Below are positions 32,299-42,036 of a stretch of 64,000 nucleotides of DNA, piece by piece (the first letter of the stretch is position 1; each line of letters begins with the position of its first letter). The notes below the pieces were generated by a model that did not search any database, had not been told where the DNA came from, and saw only the letters and a program-made list of their open reading frames with translations. The DNA lies in assembly GCF_042676245.1 (NCBI RefSeq), contig NZ_JBHTKA010000001.1:620001-684000 (forward strand). Direction: 5' to 3'. A program made the position numbers and the translations under genes. Source of the stretch: Ohtaekwangia kribbensis. Its GTDB lineage: Bacteria; Bacteroidota; Bacteroidia; Cytophagales; Cyclobacteriaceae.

Positions 32299-32712
32299 TT
32301 ACTTACTCTTCAACAAGTCCCGAATCTCTGTCAGCAGTTTAACATCAGCTGGTGGTTCTACCGGGGTTGGTGATTTTTCTTCTTTCTTCTTGAGTGAGTT
32401 CATGCCTTTTACCATGAGAAATATAATGAAGGCCAGAATAACAAAGTTTAACACTACGGTAACAAAGTTGCCCCAGGCAAATACAGGGCCGAGCTTTTTG
32501 GCTTCTGCCAATGGTAATCCGGAAGCTACTTTGCTGGACAGCGGAACATATAGGTTGGAGAAATCTGCCTGAAAGGCGATTCCCACGAGGGGCATGATCA
32601 GGTCATTTACAATTGAATTTACAATGGTACCGAAGGCACCGCCAATGATAACACCTACTGCCAGGTCCATAACATTTCCGCGCAGTGCAAATTCTTTAAA
32701 TTCTTTTAACAT
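32299..32712 (-). CDS. mscL: Large-conductance mechanosensitive channel MscL
   Basis: 137 residues, normal length. MLKEFKEFALRGNVMDLAVG is the family signature at the N-terminus, and VIIGGAFGTIVNSIVNDLIM continues the pore-lining first helix. A periplasmic loop SSKVASGLPLAEAKKLGPVF leads to the second helix NFVTVVLNFVILAFIIFLMV. The charged C-terminal helix contains KKKEEKSPTPVEPPADVKLL and a closing TEIRDLLKSK. It is a homopentameric inner-membrane pore that opens under membrane tension to save cells from osmotic downshift. It is monocistronic and divergent from the PAS kinase gene. Confidence 0.96.
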   Translation of the reverse strand: MLKEFKEFALRGNVMDLAVGVIIGGAFGTIVNSIVNDLIMPLVGIAFQADFSNLYVPLSSKVASGLPLAEAKKLGPVFAWGNFVTVVLNFVILAFIIFLMVKGMNSLKKKEEKSPTPVEPPADVKLLTEIRDLLKSK

Positions 32713-32833
32713 GGATTGAAGGGTTGGATGTATTGAAAATTACGATATAGACACTAAACAACAAAACGATAGTTCCGGTTATTACCTGTAGGAACGATAA
32801 AAAATTGTACCTTAAACACAAAAGAGATTTCCT

Positions 32834-35800
32834 ATGCCTGGCCGAAAGCGCGTTGCCTCCGCTCCTAAAAATAAAACTGTTGCTAGCAGCAAAAGACAGA
32901 GGACACTTGACAATCAAAAGACGATCAGCGCTGCAAAAGCCTTGCGCGATAGCCGCAACAACCTGGCCCTGGCTCTTAATGCTGCCCAGATGGGTATTTG
33001 GGAATGGGACATTCGCAGCAATGAAGTAAAGTGGTCTGACAACGTACATATCATCTTTGGTCAACCTAAAAAATTATTCAACGGTACATTTGAATCATAC
33101 CAAAAACTCATCTTGCCGGAAGATATAGACATCGTTACGGCCGCTATACGCGATGCGCTTGCCGAACGGAAAAGTTACTTCGTACAGCACCGTATACGCT
33201 GGCATGACGGCAGCATTCACTGGATAGAAGGTGTCGGCAAAGTTATCTGCGACAAGAAAAACAATCCGGTAAAAATGACGGGCACGGCACAGGATATCAC
33301 GGAGTTCAAGCTCAAGAATGCCGAGAAGGAAAACTGGAAAATGCGTTATGAACTCATCACGGCTTCTTCCGGACAGGTGGTGTATGACTATCACATTGCC
33401 TCAGGTAAAATTGCCTGGAGTGGAAATATAGACGAAGTACTGGGATATAGTGCTCACGAGATGGGCGACATCGCCACGTGGGGAGACTTTATTCATGCGG
33501 AAGATCGCGCACGCGCATTCGAAGAACTTGCCCGTGCTGAAAAATCACTCTATAAATACGATGTAACGTATCGCTTTCGCAAGAAAGATGGTGTATATGC
33601 TTTTATGCACGACCGCGGTTTCTTTCTGGCAGGTGCTGATGGTAATGCCGAACGTATGCTCGGCACCATGCAGGATATATCGGAGCAGGTACGCATTGAA
33701 GCCGTCAACCAGCATAATATACGCCTGCGCGAAAGTATTGAGAAGACGATGCCGGGTGAACTATATGTACACGATGTTGTAAACAATTGCAGTCTTTACA
33801 CTACCGGTAAATCCGTTAGCGGCTATACTCCGGAAGACATCATGCGCATGGGAAGTGAGTTTCCTCAATCGATCATTCACCCGGATGACCTTCATACATT
33901 TACCAAATGGAAAGATGAACCTTTTGATACTGTAAAGGAGTCGCAGTTCCGCATCCGGAATAAAAACGGAGAATGGCGATGGATTCATAACCGGAATACT
34001 GTATTTCAAAAAGACGACCATGGAAATGTTACGCAAACCATTGGTATAGCATTAGACATCACCGAACGCAAAACGGCACAGGAACAAGTACAGGAACGCG
34101 ACAAAAGCTATCGCGAACTGTTTGATACGGTAAACGAAGCTATATATATCCAGAATCCTGACGGCACATTCGTTGATGTAAACGAAACAGCCTGCAAGAT
34201 GTATGGCTACGACAAAAAAGATTTTATCGGCAACAACCCGGCTTTTCTTTCGGCACCCGGCAGGAATAACTTTGAAGCACTGGCGCATCAAACCACACTG
34301 GCACTGCAAGGACAACCGCAGGCTTTTGAGTGGTGGGGGAAACGTAAAGACGGCACTATATTTCTGAAACATGTACAGCTTACCAAGGGGTCGTATCTCG
34401 GGAAGGAAATAATTATAGCCACTGCACGCGACATTACCGAAGAACGGAAAGCTATCGATCAGCTTCACAAGAGTGAACAAAGCTATCGCGAGCTTTTCAA
34501 TACCGTTGCGCAGGAAATATATTTACTCACGCCCGAAGGTACTTTTGTTGATGTAAACACCGGTGCATCCGAAATGTATGGATACCCAAAAAGTGAATTC
34601 ATCGGGCGCACACCGGAGTTTCTGGCCGCGGATGGCAAGAATGATCTCACAGCTTTGGCAAGAGCATTTACACTCGCGGGTCAAGGTATACCTCAATCGA
34701 TCGACTGGTGGGGAAAGAAAAAAGACGGCAGTATATTTCTGCGGGAAGTACGGATTTCGAAAGGCACTTACTTTGGGCAGGAGGTTCTGGTCGCGATAGC
34801 ATGGGACATCACGGAACGCAAACACACCGAAGATATACTTCGCGAAAGTGAATACCGCTTCCGCAGTCTCGTACGCAATCTTAATATTGGTGTACTCCTG
34901 CACGATGCCCAGGGCACCATCACACTCTGTAATAAAACAGCAGAAGAACTTCTCGGAGTATCGGAGAAAGTATTGATCGGTAATTCTCCGTTCAGTCCCG
35001 AGTGGCGTGCGATTCACGAAGATGGTTCTGATTTTCCGGGCGTATCACATCCTGTACCGAAAGTTATTCGCACGCATAAACCGGCACGGGGTATCGTGAT
35101 GGGACTCTTCCGCAATAACGATAATGAGCTGGTGTGGCTGCTCGTGAATGCTGAGCCTATATTTAATGAACAGCATAAACTCGTAGAAGTGATCTGTTCG
35201 TTTACTGACATCACCGTTATCAAAAACATTCAGCAGGAATTACGTGAAAGTGAGCAACGCTTCCGCATTTTACAGGAAGCTTCTTTTGGTGGGTTGGGAT
35301 TGCACGATCAGGGTGTAATCATCGACTGTAACCAGGGCTTGTGCGACCTCACCGGCTATACGTATGAGGACCTTATCGGCAAAAATGGTGTTGAGCTGGT
35401 AGCTCCGGAATGGCAGCCGCTGGTAATAGCAAACATCCGCTCTGGTTATGAAAAACCGTATGACGTTGAAGGTGTACGCAAAGACGGAACGCGTTACTTC
35501 CTGGAAGTACATGCTAAAAATATACCGTACCACGGTAGGACTATACGCGTAACGGAATTCCGCGACATCACGGATCGTAAGCTGGCCGAAGAAAAGATCA
35601 TCGAACAGAACATCAGGCTGCATGCGATCACCGAAGACCTGAAGCGCAAGAACGAACAGCTCGAAGAGTTTACACAGATCGTGTCTCACAACCTGCGCTC
35701 TCCGGTCGGAAATATACTTACGCTTTTAAATTTCCTGGAAGGAGCTGAGTCTGAAGAAGAAAAAGCTGAATACCTGAAACTGCTGAAAGAGTCGGGAGCA

Positions 35801-36334
35801 ACTACACTCAATACCCTGCACGAACTGAATGAGGTGTTAAAGATCAAGCAGAACAAAAACATCGAAAAGCAGCACCTCGTCTTTGAAGCAGTATTCAATC
35901 ATGTAAAAGCCATGTTGAGTGCGCGTATCACGGAGACCGGAGCTGATATCGTAGCGGATTTTTCGGCTGTTCCGATGATCGAATACCCGCGCATTTACCT
36001 CGAAAGTGTATTGTTGAATTTGCTGAGCAACGCACTGAAATATATTTATCCGGGAAGGACACCCGTGATACGGGTTAAAACGTTTAATGAGAAGGATAAT
36101 ATTTTTTTGCAGATAACCGACAATGGTTTAGGTATAAATCTGGACCGCTATGGTCACCAGATTTTCAAACTGCGAAAAACATTTCACCGCCACCCGGAGA
36201 GCCGGGGTATTGGATTATTCATGATAAAGAATCAAATTGAAGCCATGGGTGGCGAGATCAGTATTTCGAGTCAGGAGAACGAAGGCGCTACCTTCACGAT
36301 AAATTTTAACAAGTACCAGAGCGATGGAAAATAA
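32834..36334 (+). CDS. Cytosolic multi-PAS hybrid-type sensor histidine kinase (seven PAS domains)
   Basis: 1166 residues without transmembrane helices, so it senses an internal signal. Seven PAS/PAC units follow each other from about residue 45 to 915, each ending in a D-I-T-E/D-R/F-K type PAC signature. Units 4 and 5 are near duplicates (YRELFDTVNEAIYIQNPDGT against YRELFNTVAQEIYLLTPEGT). The HisKA domain has FTQIVSHNLRSPVG with phosphorylated H952. The HATPase domain has NLLSNALKYI (N box), TDNGLGI (G1) and SRGIGLFMI (G2). The end overlaps the start of the receiver gene at 36324 by 11 bases, making that protein the likely partner. The ligand is unknown. Confidence 0.92.
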   Translation: MPGRKRVASAPKNKTVASSKRQRTLDNQKTISAAKALRDSRNNLALALNAAQMGIWEWDIRSNEVKWSDNVHIIFGQPKKLFNGTFESYQKLILPEDIDIVTAAIRDALAERKSYFVQHRIRWHDGSIHWIEGVGKVICDKKNNPVKMTGTAQDITEFKLKNAEKENWKMRYELITASSGQVVYDYHIASGKIAWSGNIDEVLGYSAHEMGDIATWGDFIHAEDRARAFEELARAEKSLYKYDVTYRFRKKDGVYAFMHDRGFFLAGADGNAERMLGTMQDISEQVRIEAVNQHNIRLRESIEKTMPGELYVHDVVNNCSLYTTGKSVSGYTPEDIMRMGSEFPQSIIHPDDLHTFTKWKDEPFDTVKESQFRIRNKNGEWRWIHNRNTVFQKDDHGNVTQTIGIALDITERKTAQEQVQERDKSYRELFDTVNEAIYIQNPDGTFVDVNETACKMYGYDKKDFIGNNPAFLSAPGRNNFEALAHQTTLALQGQPQAFEWWGKRKDGTIFLKHVQLTKGSYLGKEIIIATARDITEERKAIDQLHKSEQSYRELFNTVAQEIYLLTPEGTFVDVNTGASEMYGYPKSEFIGRTPEFLAADGKNDLTALARAFTLAGQGIPQSIDWWGKKKDGSIFLREVRISKGTYFGQEVLVAIAWDITERKHTEDILRESEYRFRSLVRNLNIGVLLHDAQGTITLCNKTAEELLGVSEKVLIGNSPFSPEWRAIHEDGSDFPGVSHPVPKVIRTHKPARGIVMGLFRNNDNELVWLLVNAEPIFNEQHKLVEVICSFTDITVIKNIQQELRESEQRFRILQEASFGGLGLHDQGVIIDCNQGLCDLTGYTYEDLIGKNGVELVAPEWQPLVIANIRSGYEKPYDVEGVRKDGTRYFLEVHAKNIPYHGRTIRVTEFRDITDRKLAEEKIIEQNIRLHAITEDLKRKNEQLEEFTQIVSHNLRSPVGNILTLLNFLEGAESEEEKAEYLKLLKESGATTLNTLHELNEVLKIKQNKNIEKQHLVFEAVFNHVKAMLSARITETGADIVADFSAVPMIEYPRIYLESVLLNLLSNALKYIYPGRTPVIRVKTFNEKDNIFLQITDNGLGINLDRYGHQIFKLRKTFHRHPESRGIGLFMIKNQIEAMGGEISISSQENEGATFTINFNKYQSDGK

Positions 36335-36728
36335 GACTCCCATCATTGCCCTTGTTGACGATGACAAGGTATTCCAGATCACGGCTTCGCGAACCATCAA
36401 GGCCGCGCAGCTTACTGATAAGATTTTACAATTTGAGAATGCTGAAGATGCACTTCACTTTCTGAAAGACCATGCACGCGATTCTGAAACCCTCCCCGAC
36501 TATATATTCCTCGACATCAACATGCCTTATATTGACGGCTGGATGTTCCTGGATGATTACTCTCAATTCAAAACCAACTTATCAAAACCGATTCTCATCT
36601 ATATGGTAAGTTCTTCCATTGATCCGCGCGATATTACCCGCGCCCAGAGCAATGAGAATGTGCGGGAGTATATCATCAAACCCGTAACACGCGAAAAATT
36701 TATTGAACTGCTGAGCAAAGCTGCATAG
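36324..36728 (+). CDS. Single-domain response regulator (CheY-like)
   Basis: 134 residues, only a receiver domain. Acidic pocket VDDD at 11-14, phosphoacceptor D64 in IFLDINMP, T/S position in MVSSS around 96 and K119 in IIKPV. There is no output domain, so signalling goes through protein contact or phosphorelay. It overlaps the 3' end of the seven-PAS kinase gene by 11 bases, strong evidence that the two form a pair. Receivers of this subtype are frequent partners of PAS kinases in Cytophagales. It is convergent with the nucleotidyltransferase gene, with only four bases between the stops. Confidence 0.93.
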   Translation: MENKTPIIALVDDDKVFQITASRTIKAAQLTDKILQFENAEDALHFLKDHARDSETLPDYIFLDINMPYIDGWMFLDDYSQFKTNLSKPILIYMVSSSIDPRDITRAQSNENVREYIIKPVTREKFIELLSKAA

Positions 36729-36732
36729 TCTC

Positions 36733-38151
36733 TTACCCGGCACGTTCGGGTATAAGACCTTTCTCGCGGGCAATCTTCATGACCAGTTCGAGCGCTTCTG
36801 CCCGATCGTTTTTGATATGGCCCTCGAGGATGGCTTCTTTGATTTGTTCCTTGATCTCTCCGATGATCCGTCCGGGAGGTACGTTGAACATTTGCATGAT
36901 TTCATCGCCTGTTACCGGAGGCTGGAAGTTACGGAGGTTATCCTTCTCCTCTACTTCGCGCATCTTCTGTTCTACGAGGTCGAAGTTCTTAAGAAAGCGT
37001 GTAACCTTATCGTTGTTTTTGGAGGTGATGTCGGCACGGCACAACTTCATCAGCGCATCGGTGTCTTCGCCTGCTTCAAAGAGCAATCTGCGTATAGCAG
37101 AGTCTGTCACTTCTTTCACCAGCGAGATCGGGCGCAAGTGTAGCTTCACGAGTTTCTGCACAAACAACATCTTCTCATTCATCGGCAATTTCATCCTGCG
37201 AAATATACCGGGCACCATGCGTGCGCCTCTATCTTCATGACCGTGAAAAGTCCAGCCATGCACTTTATCAAAACGCTTGGTTGCAGGTTTGGCTATATCA
37301 TGTAGTATAGCAGCCCAACGCAACCACAGGTCGTACGACATAACCGATACATTGTCCAATACCTGCAGCGTGTGAAAGAAATTGTCCTTGTGTGTTTTGC
37401 TTCCTACATATTCAACACCGTGCAGCGCGATCATCTCCGGGAAGAAATATTTCAGCATGCCGCTGTGAAAAAGTAATTTGAATCCGTAAGAAGGCACAGG
37501 ACTCAGAATGATCTTGTTGAGTTCATCGGTAATGCGCTCCTGCGAAACAATACTCAGGCGCTCAGCCTGGTTCATAATCGCTTCGAATGTATCGGGATCA
37601 ATATCAAAACTCAACTGCGATGCAAAGCGAACAGCACGCATCATACGCAACGGATCATCAGAAAAAGTTATGGAAGGATCCAGCGGAGTGCGGATCATTT
37701 TCTTCTTCATGTCTTCGATGCCGTTGAAGGGATCGATCAGCTCACCAAATGTATTCTTGTTCAGACTGATAGCCAGCGCATTCATTGTAAAGTCTCTGCG
37801 CTTCTGGTCATCGTCCAGTGTCCCATCCTCAACGATAGGCTTGCGTGAATCACTGCGATAGGATTCTTTACGCGCACCAACAAACTCAAGATCAAGATCT
37901 TCGTAGCGAATCTGCGCGGTACCAAAACTTTTGAAAACATTTACATGAACTGCAGGACCTAACAATTCGGCCACCGCCTGTGCGAGTTGAATGCCGCTTC
38001 CCACACAAACAAAATCAATGTCTTTGGACGGGCGATTCAGGATCAGATCACGCACATATCCACCCACCACATAGGTATCCACACCGAGCCGGTCGCCCGC
38101 AGCACCGATAATTCCAAATATTTTATCCTCCAGGGAAGAAGCCAGATTCAT
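36733..38151 (-). CDS. cca: CCA tRNA nucleotidyltransferase / poly(A) polymerase family with HD domain
   Basis: 472 residues. VVGGYVRDLILNRPSKDIDF (28-47) holds the class II nucleotidyltransferase GG motif and catalytic D44/D46. DDDQKRRDFTMNALAISL (112-130) is the RRD motif and DPLRMMRAVRFASQL (165-180) the ERxxxE-type nucleotide site. An HD phosphohydrolase domain has HTLQVLDN and H284/D285 in AAILHDIAKPA. It adds CCA or single nucleotides to tRNA 3' ends in the cytosol. Whether it makes full CCA or only part, as in genomes with split enzymes, cannot be decided here. Its likely promoter box lies at 38171-38178. Confidence 0.92.
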   Translation of the reverse strand: MNLASSLEDKIFGIIGAAGDRLGVDTYVVGGYVRDLILNRPSKDIDFVCVGSGIQLAQAVAELLGPAVHVNVFKSFGTAQIRYEDLDLEFVGARKESYRSDSRKPIVEDGTLDDDQKRRDFTMNALAISLNKNTFGELIDPFNGIEDMKKKMIRTPLDPSITFSDDPLRMMRAVRFASQLSFDIDPDTFEAIMNQAERLSIVSQERITDELNKIILSPVPSYGFKLLFHSGMLKYFFPEMIALHGVEYVGSKTHKDNFFHTLQVLDNVSVMSYDLWLRWAAILHDIAKPATKRFDKVHGWTFHGHEDRGARMVPGIFRRMKLPMNEKMLFVQKLVKLHLRPISLVKEVTDSAIRRLLFEAGEDTDALMKLCRADITSKNNDKVTRFLKNFDLVEQKMREVEEKDNLRNFQPPVTGDEIMQMFNVPPGRIIGEIKEQIKEAILEGHIKNDRAEALELVMKIAREKGLIPERAG

Positions 38152-38170
38152 TTCAAAAGCAATTCAGCTT

Positions 38171-38178
38171 CAAAGGTA
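38171..38178 (-). promoter_or_regulatory. TAnnTTTG promoter box for the nucleotidyltransferase gene
   Basis: CAAAGGTA on the plus strand reads TACCTTTG on the minus strand, an exact TAnnTTTG box about 20 bases before the ATG at 38151. A TTG at the expected upstream distance is lacking, so this is a partial match. Confidence 0.35.
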
Positions 38179-38255
38179 GAGAATGTTAACCGTTCGTGGG
38201 AATGGTAAATGAAATAGAGTTATAACAGAGAATTCAGCCCTCGCGACCCGTGCCG

Positions 38256-40004
38256 CTAAAAGCTATAGGCGTATGCCAGCGTAGCCGTGAGCGATCGCGT
38301 AGTGCCGCGTGCTTCGATGTCGCGCTGTTGCCAGATAGTGTTGGCGCTCAGGTTATGGCGTTTCAGTAAAGTATAGCCGGCATTCCAGCGCAGGTTCAAT
38401 ACCTTGTTCTGCACGTCACCATCATTGAAACTTACGTTATACGATGACGACAGTCCGGTGGTGATAGCTTTCTTAAACACCTTCGCCTTGACCCCCAACG
38501 TAGGGCCTAGTGTAAGGAACTCATCTCCTCCCACGTGATTGTACGTGGTATTGAACGCAGCATTGAAGTTGATCGCCTGCGGAACCAGTAACAATCCATA
38601 TACCGTGCTTAGATTATAGAATTGAGACAGTGCCCCCGGACGTATTACATCACCTTGTTTATCGGCAGCTTCCTGGTAACTGAGATTTACATTCAGGTTT
38701 TGTCTCCGGTTTTCATTCTTGCCGAAATTATAGATCGTGTTGATGGCGAGGTTTTGAGACAACTGCGTGTAGTCAAGCGTATCGAGGTTATCGTAAGGCG
38801 ACTGTCCATTTATATAATCGAATTGTGACTGGATGTTCATATAGGTTTGGAAGCTTGAATAGGACACCGATGCATTGAATTTCTCATTCGGAGTATAATT
38901 CAGGTTTGCCGAACTCACAAAACGTTTGGACGATTGCTCTTTATCATTATCAAGGTTATCGCGCTGCACGCCCCAGCTCAAGGCTATATTTGCTTTGTCT
39001 TTTAAGAACGGACGTGCATAACGCAAGGTGATATTCTCATAGTCGTTATTGAAGTAGTATGCTCCCAACGTTCTATACTCCGGATCAATGCGTTCATATC
39101 CTACTCCAATCGTGTTCTTGTAAAGTTGATAATTTGCTTCCACCTTAAACGCTTTATAAGCTTCGGTAGAACTTCGGTTAGCCAGTGTTTTGTGAATGAT
39201 GGATGAACCTTCGCGTGATGCCCGTACATCGCGTGTTAAGAGACTGACACCGTATTCACCCGACAGACTCAAATTATCCATCAGCTTGATTCCTCCCTCC
39301 CAGCTGAAAGCTACATTCTGCTGAGGAAATATATTCAGACTATCCGGTTGCCAGCGTAGTGAGTTAGGATCGTCTTTCGCTGCAAACATGGTCATGCCCA
39401 GGTAATGATCTTCCTGGTCGTAACGGACCTTTGCCCCGTAGCCCATACGTTGATACGCTGCAGGAACAATCCGGTTGGCAGTATCATACTCCACGCTGCG
39501 CTGAAGTCTTCCGTACATCGCACTATATTTGAATGGCCCCTTGGGAGTAAGATCAACGCCCACACCGGTAAACATGTGCCCGTTGAGTGTATACGGAGAG
39601 AAGCTCATGGCGACATCCCCTATATGTCCAGTGATCCATTTATACATCGGGTGTACACTAAACCTGTTGGGTAATGTGGGATAGCCGTAGCTGGAACCCA
39701 GGTTGGTAATATTGAATGAAAACGGAAGGTTGATCTGGTTGTATATATTAAAATTAACACTACCACTCAGGAAATAGGTGAACGGCTGACGGCCTTGTCC
39801 GTCATTGCCATCATAAAATACCGTGTTGGCAGATATACCGCCACCAATCCGGACCGGCTTCTGCGAAAATGTATTTTTCAGATTACCCAAATCAACCTGC
39901 TGTGCGTGCAGTTCAACGCCTGCCGACATCACCACAAGAATAGCGAGCACCCTGTATATCTCTTTACAGGAGCCAATATAGCCGATAACTGAGCGGGTAT
40001 TCAT
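38256..40004 (-). CDS. Outer-membrane beta-barrel protein, hypothetical (582 aa)
   Basis: A signal peptide with a long n-region (IYRVLAILVVMSAGVELHAQ) is followed by QVDLGNLKNTFSQKPVRIGG and then by dozens of alternating amphipathic strands up to a terminal TATLAYAYSF. The final aromatic residue and the strand spacing are typical of an outer-membrane barrel. There is no plug or TonB-box sequence, and the periplasmic linker is short. Its ATG overlaps the stop of the PKD lipoprotein gene by four bases, so the two are co-translated and probably associate at the outer membrane. Family and cargo are not recognised. Confidence 0.75.
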   Translation of the reverse strand: MNTRSVIGYIGSCKEIYRVLAILVVMSAGVELHAQQVDLGNLKNTFSQKPVRIGGGISANTVFYDGNDGQGRQPFTYFLSGSVNFNIYNQINLPFSFNITNLGSSYGYPTLPNRFSVHPMYKWITGHIGDVAMSFSPYTLNGHMFTGVGVDLTPKGPFKYSAMYGRLQRSVEYDTANRIVPAAYQRMGYGAKVRYDQEDHYLGMTMFAAKDDPNSLRWQPDSLNIFPQQNVAFSWEGGIKLMDNLSLSGEYGVSLLTRDVRASREGSSIIHKTLANRSSTEAYKAFKVEANYQLYKNTIGVGYERIDPEYRTLGAYYFNNDYENITLRYARPFLKDKANIALSWGVQRDNLDNDKEQSSKRFVSSANLNYTPNEKFNASVSYSSFQTYMNIQSQFDYINGQSPYDNLDTLDYTQLSQNLAINTIYNFGKNENRRQNLNVNLSYQEAADKQGDVIRPGALSQFYNLSTVYGLLLVPQAINFNAAFNTTYNHVGGDEFLTLGPTLGVKAKVFKKAITTGLSSSYNVSFNDGDVQNKVLNLRWNAGYTLLKRHNLSANTIWQQRDIEARGTTRSLTATLAYAYSF

Positions 40005-41344
40005 CGTTTTAATTTTTGCACCTTAATATCGAGAAGTATATAGGACTGCGATCCATCTGCCACAAAACTCTTTACCTTGATAGCACCTTTTCTTCCATCA
40101 CCTGTCTCAAACAAAACCACACGCGGCACAACAGTGCTATTGAAGAAAGAGATCTTACTGTCGTTGCTCTTTATATCGATCGGTTGTAACGGTGTATCAT
40201 TCATCATGGCATCAAACTGAGTTTCAGAGAATGATATAGCGCTGGATTCAAGTGTATTGATAAAAGCGGTATGCGTTGCCCCCGGAATTGCGGGGAATGA
40301 ATACTTGGACGCGGAATCAGGTGATATGAACCGACTATAGCTAAAGCTTGAGTTTATACCAAAGAAGACTATATCTACCAGACTTCCATTTTCTGCCGTT
40401 ACATCTCCCTTCTTTAGTACCTGGCGAAGTTTCGTAGAATAAAAACTACCGGAAGCGGTGTGCCCAGCGCTAATGGCGAGCTTCACATCTTCCATGATAT
40501 AGAGATTCGTATTCGGTTTTACGGTAATGGTACGCTGGATTGTTTGAACGTCCTTGTCATTTTCTGTCTGGAGCGTTACAGTATACGTACCGGGATTCTC
40601 AAAATATATAGTTGTATTTTCGGCTGTTGTATTATCAATAACACCTCCCGTTGCAGACCATGCATAACGCAAAGCACTGATCGTGCTGTTCTGAAGATTA
40701 GCCGTTAGCGGTGCCTCGTAATCTTCATCTTCAAATGAAGGTATAATTGAAAAATCGATAGCCATGGCCGGCTTTAAGACAATTGTCTTTGACGAAGAGA
40801 AGAATTCTCTTCCATTGCTCACACGAAGTTGTATGGTATGCTCTCCGGGAGAATCAAACCGTACATCCGGAGGGTTCATCTCTGTAGAGGTTGCCGGGGT
40901 TCCGCCCTCAAAGGTCCATTCGTATGATGAAGCACCGCGCGTTCGATTCGTAATTTTAACAGTAGCCGGTACAAAGTCATTTACCTGTACAGCCACGTCA
41001 AAAGCAACATTAACGGCTGAGTCGAGTGTAAATGTAATTTCTTTGGTGTTCCGTTGCGTGTCATTCCACGCTTCGAGTTTTATAGTATAGGTACCTGCTT
41101 TATCATACGAGATCGTTCCGGGATTCTTATCATCCGATGTTGTCGGTGATGCGCCTTCAAATGTCCAGCGATAAAAGTCAGCACCCGATGTGCGGTTCAC
41201 CAACGTGAGGTCTACCGGCACGGTATAGCTCTCCGGCTGGATATACTCAAAGTCTATAATAACAGGCACTTCCTCCTCTTTATAGCAGGAGAGCGTTACG
41301 ATACTTATAATAAGACTTGCGAGAAGGGTAGCGTTAAATTTCAT
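40001..41344 (-). CDS. PKD-domain lipoprotein (447 aa)
   Basis: I start at the ATG at 41344 because it gives a clean lipoprotein signal, MKFNATLLASLIISIVTLSC, with the lipid-bearing Cys in TLSC. Three PKD domains follow, each with the W-T/S-F-x-G and Y/F-x-x-P/A-G-T/E-Y/H-T-I/V signature: YRWTFEGASP ... KAGTYTIKL; YEWTFEGGTP ... SPGEHTIQL; YAWSATGG ... NPGTYTVTL. The last 150 residues are a distinct beta-rich domain. The protein is expected at the outer membrane surface, where PKD modules act as adhesion spacers. It is coupled by ATGA to the barrel gene, and a lipoprotein gene with its own terminator lies upstream. Confidence 0.85.
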   Translation of the reverse strand: MKFNATLLASLIISIVTLSCYKEEEVPVIIDFEYIQPESYTVPVDLTLVNRTSGADFYRWTFEGASPTTSDDKNPGTISYDKAGTYTIKLEAWNDTQRNTKEITFTLDSAVNVAFDVAVQVNDFVPATVKITNRTRGASSYEWTFEGGTPATSTEMNPPDVRFDSPGEHTIQLRVSNGREFFSSSKTIVLKPAMAIDFSIIPSFEDEDYEAPLTANLQNSTISALRYAWSATGGVIDNTTAENTTIYFENPGTYTVTLQTENDKDVQTIQRTITVKPNTNLYIMEDVKLAISAGHTASGSFYSTKLRQVLKKGDVTAENGSLVDIVFFGINSSFSYSRFISPDSASKYSFPAIPGATHTAFINTLESSAISFSETQFDAMMNDTPLQPIDIKSNDSKISFFNSTVVPRVVLFETGDGRKGAIKVKSFVADGSQSYILLDIKVQKLKR

Positions 41345-41368
41345 ACAGGCAACTATCGTTAGGCTAAA

Positions 41369-41404
41369 GACAAGCTGCAATCACTTAAACGATCACAGCT
41401 TGTC
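41369..41404 (-). terminator. GACAAGCTG/CAGCTTGTC hairpin after the 185-aa lipoprotein gene
   Basis: A perfect nine-base inverted repeat around an 18-base loop, followed on the minus strand by TTTAGCC. It sits between the stop at 41415 and the next ATG at 41344, so it may end or reduce transcription between the two genes. Confidence 0.55.
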
Positions 41405-41414
41405 TCGTTATAGC

Positions 41415-41972
41415 TTAGTCATTCAATATACTGGTCAGCGTACCACTGTAATGGCCACTTACCGTATGTTTCTGTGTTTGATTCTCCACGACAACTTCTC
41501 CTTCGAAGTCAATGGTATAGATATCACCTGACTTTGCAACGGTTACAGTACCCGACTCAAAATCATACTCAGAAGTAGCGTTACCTGTTGATGCATTGAA
41601 GCCAACCGCTATATCTCCGTATACGAAATCCTGTGGCTCTGCTTCTGTATCATCGCCTACGAAACTATGCGAACCAATTTCCAACTGTGTGGTTTCAGAA
41701 GCCAACATCAACGTAACCAGATCACCGGTTCCTGATGAGCTTGTACCGTTTACATTTATACCTGCAGATACTAATGTAACCTGGTGATAATATATAGTTT
41801 TCCCGGATTTACTTTCTCCCGGACTATCATCATAGAAAAATATACCGGACGCCAGCGTCTTCTTCGATCCATCCAGCGTATAATAACTGGACGGCCCCTC
41901 ATCATCATCCCCACAAGATGCCATTACAACAGCCACAGCCAACAATAAAGCATTCGTAAATCTTCTTTTCAT
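41415..41972 (-). CDS. Lipoprotein, hypothetical (185 aa)
   Basis: MKRRFTNALLLAVAVVMASC is a lipoprotein signal (MASC), followed by the acidic GDDDEGPSS spacer usual for surface-exposed lipoproteins in Bacteroidota. The body is rich in beta strands and Ser/Thr/Gly: LDGSKKTLASGIFFYDDSPG, VTLMLASETTQLEIGSHSFV and GTVTVAKSGDIYTIDFEGEV. The pattern resembles other small surface lipoproteins that come before barrel proteins. No enzymatic motif. It lies 70 bases upstream of the PKD lipoprotein gene, with a hairpin between. Confidence 0.75.
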   Translation of the reverse strand: MKRRFTNALLLAVAVVMASCGDDDEGPSSYYTLDGSKKTLASGIFFYDDSPGESKSGKTIYYHQVTLVSAGINVNGTSSSGTGDLVTLMLASETTQLEIGSHSFVGDDTEAEPQDFVYGDIAVGFNASTGNATSEYDFESGTVTVAKSGDIYTIDFEGEVVVENQTQKHTVSGHYSGTLTSILND

Positions 41973-42036
41973 GTTTATTTATTTTAGGTTAAAAAATCGT
42001 CATTTATCGTTTTCCAGGCGATCTATCCAATACCTC

